Source: Candidatus Pacearchaeota archaeon (GTDB taxonomy: Archaea > Nanobdellota > Nanobdellia > Pacearchaeales > GW2011-AR1). From it: a stretch of 64,000 nt of DNA. The position numbers were made by a program, and so were the translations under genes. The DNA lies in NCBI GenBank assembly GCA_018303845.1, contig JAGVXH010000004.1:1-64000 (forward strand). The letters are read 5' to 3'. The notes below the pieces were generated by a model. That model had not been told where the DNA came from, ran no database searches, and worked only from the letters and a program-made list of their open reading frames with translations. Shown here piece after piece: positions 58,545 through 64,000 of the stretch (position 1 is its first letter; each line of letters begins with the position of its first letter).

Positions 58545-59044
58545 TATTCGTTTTTCTCCTTAGCTATTTTTTTAGTACTAGTTTTAACCTTTGCGGTTTT
58601 AGAAACAATCTTCTTTTTTTCAGCAGTTTCTTTAACCTCTTCAGCTTTTTCTTCAGCTTTTGCATTTTCAACCTTAGCTTTTTTCAACCTTCGTTTGTCG
58701 TCGGCATTTAAAATAATTATCTTAACACTAGACGGGTGAAACCAAGTAATCATTTTATCTCCACCAATCTTGGCCCTCTGAATTCCATCAACTTGAATTC
58801 TAGTATTCTTAATATCAACAACCCCAACCTTTCCCTGCTTGCCACTAAACTTTCCTCGCATAATCTTAACCTGGTCGCCTTTTCTAACTTCAACACTCCT
58901 TCGTCCATACTTCTCTCTCAAAGCTTTATCCAAATTAGCTCCCATAAAAGTTCTCTTAATATGAGCAGGCGCATTGGCTCTAAACTTAACTTGCTTTCTG
59001 GGCTGAACACTTCTATTCCAAGATTTATTAAATTCAGCTTTCAT
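58544..59044 (-). CDS. rpl24: Ribosomal protein uL24 with charged C-terminal extension
   Basis: LREKYGRRSVEVRKGDQVKIMRGKFSGKQGKVGVVD; Lys/Glu/Ala-rich tail. Confidence 0.92.
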   Translation of the reverse strand: MKAEFNKSWNRSVQPRKQVKFRANAPAHIKRTFMGANLDKALREKYGRRSVEVRKGDQVKIMRGKFSGKQGKVGVVDIKNTRIQVDGIQRAKIGGDKMITWFHPSSVKIIILNADDKRRLKKAKVENAKAEEKAEEVKETAEKKKIVSKTAKVKTSTKKIAKEKNE

Positions 59045-59445
59045 TAGTAAACACTCCCCGCAATTTTAGCAACTTCTTTCCATCGTTCCTGAACCTCTCG
59101 AGCAACTGAACCTTTAATCTGAGTCCCTTTAGGATTCCCCTTCTCATCTTTCAATAAAGCAACAGCATTATCACTAAAACAAACTCGTTCTCCAGTATTT
59201 CTCTTCCACGGCTTTCTCTGCCTTACAAGAACCGCATCGAAAATCTCGCCTTTCATCTTAGGGTCTCCTTTTCGAACCGAAATCTTAACCTGGTCTCCAA
59301 CTTTAGCATAAGTCATCTTCCCTTTACTAGTCTTACAATGCTTAACTCCAACAATCTTACAAATTCTAGCACCCGAGTTATCACAAGCTTCCAAAAGACT
59401 TCCAATATTTAATCCCTTAGTCGTCCTAGCGCTTACAGCCTTCAT
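59044..59445 (-). CDS. rpl14: Ribosomal protein uL14
   Basis: GSLLEACDNSGARICKIVGVKH; DNAVALLKDEKGNPKGTQIKGSVARE. Confidence 0.93.
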   Translation of the reverse strand: MKAVSARTTKGLNIGSLLEACDNSGARICKIVGVKHCKTSKGKMTYAKVGDQVKISVRKGDPKMKGEIFDAVLVRQRKPWKRNTGERVCFSDNAVALLKDEKGNPKGTQIKGSVAREVQERWKEVAKIAGSVY

Positions 59446-59732
59446 CGCAAAACAGCTCCATATTTATTTATCAAATTTCCTTCAGCAACAAACAAGTGAT
59501 TTCTTAGTTTAGCAGTATGTTTCCCAGCCCCATAAGTATTTTCATATTCCTCTAGTCTACCTTGTGCGTTTTTTACATTATGATAAACAACAGTGGCCAT
59601 GGGTTTCTCTGCCCCTTCTCCGCGAAGAATTTTTGTCTCAAGGGGCATGCCTTCCTCTGCAAACTGATTTGCAAATCTAACAGTAAATAAGACATTCTTT
59701 GCTAAGTCAATGAAATTATTTTCTTTTTTCAT
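59442..59732 (-). CDS. Hypothetical protein between S17 and L14
   Basis: 96-aa ORF with 4-nt overlaps to both neighbours. Confidence 0.7.
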   Translation of the reverse strand: MKKENNFIDLAKNVLFTVRFANQFAEEGMPLETKILRGEGAEKPMATVVYHNVKNAQGRLEEYENTYGAGKHTAKLRNHLFVAEGNLINKYGAVLR

Positions 59733-60130
59733 TCTTTCGCCCCCCTAACAACATTTTTTCTAACAACTTTACTAACAACAAAACGAATCATCTTAGAAAT
59801 CGGTCTAGTCTCTGCAATTTCAATTAAATCCCCAACGGCAACGTCATCCTTCATGCAATCTGGCAATCGAGCATGAACCTTAGTCTTCCGCTTCTCATAT
59901 CTTTCATATTTAGCTAACTTTAACATTCGTTCGAATTGAATTGTAAGTCGTCCAGGTAAAACTTTGATAACTTCCCCCTGAAACGTTCTGCCTCGCATCT
60001 TCAATTTCTTATCTCCATGTTTAGGGCAAAGTCTATCTTTGCATGTAACTACTGTTTCCACTGCTTTCTTAGTCTTACCAGTAATTTTAGTTTCCTGTTT
60101 CACTTTTTCTGTTTCCTTTTTTGCTGCCAT
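59729..60130 (-). CDS. rps17: Ribosomal protein uS17
   Basis: CKDRLCPKHG...RGRTFQGEVIKV...YERYEKRKTKVHARLPDC. Confidence 0.92.
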   Translation of the reverse strand: MAAKKETEKVKQETKITGKTKKAVETVVTCKDRLCPKHGDKKLKMRGRTFQGEVIKVLPGRLTIQFERMLKLAKYERYEKRKTKVHARLPDCMKDDVAVGDLIEIAETRPISKMIRFVVSKVVRKNVVRGAKE

Positions 60131-60131
60131 T

Positions 60132-60431
60132 TTAATCTTTAATTTGCTCCTCGGAAAACCCTTCCGAAACCAAAATTGGTTTTATGAAGCCTTTGTGATT
60201 TCCTTGTAATTCGATCATTTTGTTTTTCGTCGTCCCACCGCAAGCTCGTTTTTCTTTGAGCTTTTTTGCGATTAGTTTGAGATCAACTCCGTCGTCGAAT
60301 CCTGAAATTATTGTGTTAACTTTTCCAAAGCGTCTTTTCTCAGTTTTCACCTCGATGTTCTGTTGTGTCTTAGCAATCTCGCCACAAACACAAGCAGCCT
60401 CGGGCAAACCACACTTTGGGCAAATTTCCAC
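60132..60431 (-). CDS. Translation initiation factor aIF1 (SUI1) with N-terminal zinc-binding motif
   Basis: CPKCGLPEAACVC; GGTTKNKMIELQGNHKGFIKPILVSEGF. Confidence 0.9.
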   Translation of the reverse strand: MEICPKCGLPEAACVCGEIAKTQQNIEVKTEKRRFGKVNTIISGFDDGVDLKLIAKKLKEKRACGGTTKNKMIELQGNHKGFIKPILVSEGFSEEQIKD

Positions 60432-60596
60432 TTAAACTTTACCCTCCACTGATTTAATCGAATTAGCCATTGTCAAAAGTCGCGCAATTTCCTTTTTAAC
60501 TCTTCCTCTCTTCGTAGGACTTTTCAATAATTCAATTTTCAATTCGCTAACTTTCTTCTCAATTTCTTTCTCGGTCAACATTTTTTTATCTGCCAT
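60432..60596 (-). CDS. rpl29: Ribosomal protein uL29
   Basis: 54 aa, below the supplied ORF cutoff: MADKKMLTEKEIEKKVSELKIELLKSPTKRGRVKKEIARLLTMANSIKSVEGKV. Confidence 0.85.
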   Translation of the reverse strand: MADKKMLTEKEIEKKVSELKIELLKSPTKRGRVKKEIARLLTMANSIKSVEGKV

Positions 60597-61282
60597 TACC
60601 TCATAGCCTCCTTTCGCTTAGCTTTAACTTTCTTAACAGTCTCTTCAACTTCTTTGAATGTAGTATTCTTCCGAACAGCTTCAAGCATTTCTTCGTCAAC
60701 CGTAATTTGGTCACACATCTTAATGCCAGGTGCCAAAATCGCAACTTTAATACCGATAACACCTTGCTTTGTTTGAGCAATTGTCTCAGCTCTGTCAACC
60801 ATCTTAGCAGCATCTCCAGTCTTCTTCAAATAGCCAAATGCAAATCTCCAAGCCTTAGCTCGATCACTTGGTAACTTTCCAGCAGTCCTAATCTCAGCAC
60901 CAAGAGCTCCACCATTTTTAATTCTAGACAAAGCTCGATAACTTGCAGCCTTGTATTTAGAAGAACCGAATCTTTCAAGTGTAATAGCAATATCATCGGC
61001 GACAAGTTGAGAATCAAATTCAGGATGAGCAATCTCTTCAATGTCAACATGCGGATTCTCCATCTTAAATCGCTTCTTCAAAATCTCGGTTAATTCAGCA
61101 ATCTTCTCTCCCTTTCTCCCAATAATCCAACCAGGCCGGTGAGTCGAAACAACAATCCTTTCTCCAACGGGCGTATACTCAATTGTAACTCTCGAAACCT
61201 TTCCCTTTCCAAACATCAACTTTACAAACTGCTTCACATTATATTCGTCCTTTCTAACGCCAATAAATTTCTTCTCTTCCAT
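60596..61282 (-). CDS. rps3: Ribosomal protein uS3
   Basis: HRPGWIIGRKGEKIAELTEIL; ITVDEEMLEAV. Confidence 0.92.
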   Translation of the reverse strand: MEEKKFIGVRKDEYNVKQFVKLMFGKGKVSRVTIEYTPVGERIVVSTHRPGWIIGRKGEKIAELTEILKKRFKMENPHVDIEEIAHPEFDSQLVADDIAITLERFGSSKYKAASYRALSRIKNGGALGAEIRTAGKLPSDRAKAWRFAFGYLKKTGDAAKMVDRAETIAQTKQGVIGIKVAILAPGIKMCDQITVDEEMLEAVRKNTTFKEVEETVKKVKAKRKEAMR

Positions 61283-61283
61283 A

Positions 61284-61829
61284 TTATTTCTTTGCCCCCT
61301 TGTTAGCTCTCTTTGCAATCTTCATCTTTCTCTCTTCTATCATTTTAACATTATCCCTAATCTCAATATGAATATGCGCTCTTTTGCCCTTTGACCCACC
61401 TCGCCTAAATGGAGCAGGAGCTTGATCACTCTTAGCAATAGAAACAACAGGATTCTCAATTCCAGCAACAACAGCATTAGCAGCAGCCTGCTTCAGAATC
61501 TCCATAACACCTTTACATGCATTTTTAGGGAATCTGGCTCCAGCCAAACCCTTCCCTTTTCTATGTGCAACTTCCAAACCAGCCATAGGAATAGGTCTTT
61601 TTTCATCAATAACGGCTTGCAATCGTGCAATTCCAGCTTCAGGATTTTTCCCTCGAATAACACGACAAATATATTTGCATTGTTTAGGAGAAATTCTCAT
61701 CCCGAATCCATTAGCCATAGCGACATCTCTAACTTTAACATTAGTTTTCTTTTTCTTAACTTCAACTTTTTCAGTTTTAACTTCTTCTTTCACAACTTCA
61801 GCATCAATAATTTTATTTTCTTCTGCCAT
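61284..61829 (-). CDS. rpl22: Ribosomal protein uL22
   Basis: MRISPKQCKYICRVIRGK; APAPFRRGGSKGKRAHIHIEI. Confidence 0.92.
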   Translation of the reverse strand: MAEENKIIDAEVVKEEVKTEKVEVKKKKTNVKVRDVAMANGFGMRISPKQCKYICRVIRGKNPEAGIARLQAVIDEKRPIPMAGLEVAHRKGKGLAGARFPKNACKGVMEILKQAAANAVVAGIENPVVSIAKSDQAPAPFRRGGSKGKRAHIHIEIRDNVKMIEERKMKIAKRANKGAKK

Positions 61830-62222
61830 TTACTTCAATCCCCCTTTCTTCTTTCCAAGCGAAGTATGCTTAGCTATTTTTCTAGTCATTGAAAACTCGC
61901 CCAATCTATGACCAAGCATTTCGTGAGTAATAACAATCTTAACAAATTCTTTCCCATTATAAACCCCAATTGTCTTGTCAAGCATTCGCGGAACAATAAC
62001 AAGTGCCCTGTCATGAGTCTTAGGTAATTTCCCCTTAGCAGACCGTTCCTCAACTTTCTTAGCAAAAGCCTCAATAACATCATAGTTTCTCAAGATGGCC
62101 CTTCGAGCTCTAGATTTAACTAGCTTAGCAAAATTCCTAGTATCAATTGCTTTCAACTCCTCAACATTTTGCCCTCGGAAAAAACGATCTTTACTCTTCT
62201 TTACCAATTCTTCTACTGCCAT
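61830..62222 (-). CDS. rps19: Ribosomal protein uS19
   Basis: KTHDRALVIVPRMLDKTIGVYNGKEFVKIVITHEMLGHRLGEFSMTR. Confidence 0.93.
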   Translation of the reverse strand: MAVEELVKKSKDRFFRGQNVEELKAIDTRNFAKLVKSRARRAILRNYDVIEAFAKKVEERSAKGKLPKTHDRALVIVPRMLDKTIGVYNGKEFVKIVITHEMLGHRLGEFSMTRKIAKHTSLGKKKGGLK

Positions 62223-62923
62223 TATCTTTTCTTCCTCCCAGTCCTACTAGGTCTAATATGCCCAACTTTCTTACCAGGCGAAGCATTTCGTTTAGCAATC
62301 TTACTCTTAATTCTCTTTCCTCGACCACTACCAAATGGATGGTCAATCTTATTCATCTTAACCGCAGAAACCCTAGGCCAAAGCTTAGACTTCATCCCCA
62401 TAATATGAAACTGCTTACCAGCCTTCAAAATTGGCTTACTAATTCGTCCCTCACCAGCAGCTCGACCAATAGTTGCCTTACAATTAACCCCAAACTTCTT
62501 AACTAATTTTGACGGCATAACAACCTTAACAATATCTCCTTCCTTGGCCATAATCATTGCAGCGCTTCCCCCAGTCCTAATAAACTTTCCTCCGTCACAC
62601 GGATTATGTTCCAAATTAAAAATCTCAGTACCATTCTTCAAATCCCCAATCTTTGCAATATCTCCTTCTTTATTCCCACCGATTGTAATCTTCTGTCCAA
62701 CATAAAGTAAGTCAACAGCAAAATTAAAAAATTCTTTTCCTTCTTTATTCCTAAACTTTGCAATAGGGCACGAATGTCCAAGGCTAGAAATCAACTTCAC
62801 GCATTCAAACTCACCTTTCATATCACTCAGCAAATATCCAGGCCTAACTCTACTCGCTTTTTCTCTAATCTTATAAGTATTTCCACCTCTTCCTCGTCTC
62901 TGCTGAATAATTCTCTTTCCCAT
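62222..62923 (-). CDS. rpl2: Ribosomal protein uL2
   Basis: RRGRGGNTYKIREKASRVRPGYL; NKIDHPFGSGRGKRIKS. Confidence 0.92.
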   Translation of the reverse strand: MGKRIIQQRRGRGGNTYKIREKASRVRPGYLLSDMKGEFECVKLISSLGHSCPIAKFRNKEGKEFFNFAVDLLYVGQKITIGGNKEGDIAKIGDLKNGTEIFNLEHNPCDGGKFIRTGGSAAMIMAKEGDIVKVVMPSKLVKKFGVNCKATIGRAAGEGRISKPILKAGKQFHIMGMKSKLWPRVSAVKMNKIDHPFGSGRGKRIKSKIAKRNASPGKKVGHIRPSRTGRKKR

Positions 62924-63178
62924 TTACATCATCCCTAGCTTCGTCGCAAGATCAACCGCCGGGTACTCCGATTTTAATTTAACATAAGCCAATTTTTTAT
63001 TTTTCATGGTGTGCGTTCGAACCTTCTCAACTTTAACATCAAACAAACTCTCAACTTCCGCCTTAATCTCTGGTTTACTAATAGCTCTATCAACAACAAA
63101 AACCAAAGAATTGTCAACCTCAATCTGTTTAACAATTTTTTCAGTAGACTTTATCTTTTCCAAAATTATAGTCTTCAT
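62924..63178 (-). CDS. rpl23: Ribosomal protein uL23
   Basis: LVFVVDRAISKPEIKAEVESLFDVKVEKVRT. Confidence 0.92.
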   Translation of the reverse strand: MKTIILEKIKSTEKIVKQIEVDNSLVFVVDRAISKPEIKAEVESLFDVKVEKVRTHTMKNKKLAYVKLKSEYPAVDLATKLGMM

Positions 63179-63960
63179 GCAAATCGACCCCCTAATTCTT
63201 CAACAGCCTTTTCCGAATAACAAACTAACCTACCAGCAACACCATTAGGAGCCAAATCCTTAACGGCCAAATCATTAACTTTCACAACTTCAATACCTTT
63301 CCTTTTCATTTCCTCTTCGTTTCCAACAACAAACAACAAGCCAGCATTAGACTTATACTTTCGACCTCTCATCTTTCCAATCCCAGCTCGAACACTCTTA
63401 TGTTTCAAGACAGAATCAAACGACTCGCCAAAAACAGCTTTCATAGCAATAACAAAATCCTTAGTCTTGGCCTCCAAAATCTCATTGTCAAAAACCCCAC
63501 CCATCTCCATCTTCCGCTGATACTTTTTTTCTAAAGCTACAGCATTAAAAGTTCCCGCCATTGCAGACTTCATCGCAATAACCAATTCCTTTTTGTTAAC
63601 TTTCTTAAACAAGTTCTTTTCCGACCTTGGAGCATGTGGTTTTCGTCCACCTCGTGTATTCGAAACAGTCGCACCAACCCAATTAAAACTAGAACCATGC
63701 CTAGACATAATCTTCCTCGGAACTCTAGAAATTCCCTTACCATAAGTTCCCTTCCAAACATGTCTTCTCTTCTTAGAAATACCCGAAGCCGAATATTGCG
63801 CACCAGCCCCTTCCAAAGAACCATAAGCCTGAGAAAAAACTCCTTTCTGTGTCTCAAAAACTTTTAACAAAATATCAGCTCTAATTCGCGCACTAAAACA
63901 TTTGGGCAAATTAACGCTCCCTTTTACACTGCCTGTCTTATCATAAAGCTTAGCCTTCAT
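63175..63960 (-). CDS. rpl4: Ribosomal protein uL4
   Basis: YGKGISRVPRKIMSRHGSSFNWVGATVSNTRGGRKPHAPRSEKN. Confidence 0.92.
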   Translation of the reverse strand: MKAKLYDKTGSVKGSVNLPKCFSARIRADILLKVFETQKGVFSQAYGSLEGAGAQYSASGISKKRRHVWKGTYGKGISRVPRKIMSRHGSSFNWVGATVSNTRGGRKPHAPRSEKNLFKKVNKKELVIAMKSAMAGTFNAVALEKKYQRKMEMGGVFDNEILEAKTKDFVIAMKAVFGESFDSVLKHKSVRAGIGKMRGRKYKSNAGLLFVVGNEEEMKRKGIEVVKVNDLAVKDLAPNGVAGRLVCYSEKAVEELGGRFA

Positions 63961-64000
63961 CGTAACTCAAGCACCTCTAACTTCTTCTTTGCAATCCCCT
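63957..64000 (-). CDS. Partial 3' end of upstream gene, probably ribosomal protein uL3
   Basis: GIAKKKLEVLELR* ends at an ATGA overlap with uL4; L3 identity inferred from gene order. Confidence 0.4.
   Translation of the reverse strand, partial: GIAKKKLEVLELR

Noticed and set aside
52900-63900. Many plus-strand ORFs antisense to ribosomal protein genes
   Set aside because: Low-complexity Ser/Leu/Phe/Asn-rich translations opposite well-recognised r-protein genes; shadow ORFs.

Overview
The window is an AT-rich archaeal chromosome segment. Evidence: archaeal/eukaryotic-type ribosomal proteins (S4e, L19e, L32e), aIF1, AglB/STT3, archaeal SecD/SecF/SecY and an intron-containing tRNA. It looks DPANN-like, but I cannot fix the lineage from sequence alone. 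Layout: (1) 1-700, three minus-strand tRNA genes, two followed by ~105-bp hairpin-rich repeat units that re-copy the tRNA 3' end; (2) secF-secD; (3) ~3.4-46.3 kb, a large surface-glycan/N-glycosylation island with glycosyltransferases, methyltransferases, radical SAM proteins, alkaline-phosphatase-superfamily proteins, a flippase, Gmd, WecB, AglB and a GPT/MraY-type transferase; (4) a short housekeeping stretch; (5) ~50.9-64 kb, secY plus a long ribosomal-protein operon on the minus strand. Best candidates for new biology: (a) a Cj1418/Cj1417/Cj1416-like set (glutamine-kinase-like, gamma-glutamyl-CDP-amidate-hydrolase-like and cytidylyltransferase-like) that predicts a CDP-phosphoramidate pathway in an archaeon, with the cytidylyltransferase fused to serine hydroxymethyltransferase beside folD and an unusual formyltransferase; (b) a seven-gene operon with two paralogous nucleotidyltransferases, one fused to a HAD phosphatase and one to a kinase; (c) three families of small structured repeats whose stems covary between copies, at tRNA 3' ends, around the GPT/aglB genes and upstream of secY and an isochorismatase gene; (d) unknown small ORFs embedded in the ribosomal operon. 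No homology search was run. Family assignments are from recognised motifs.
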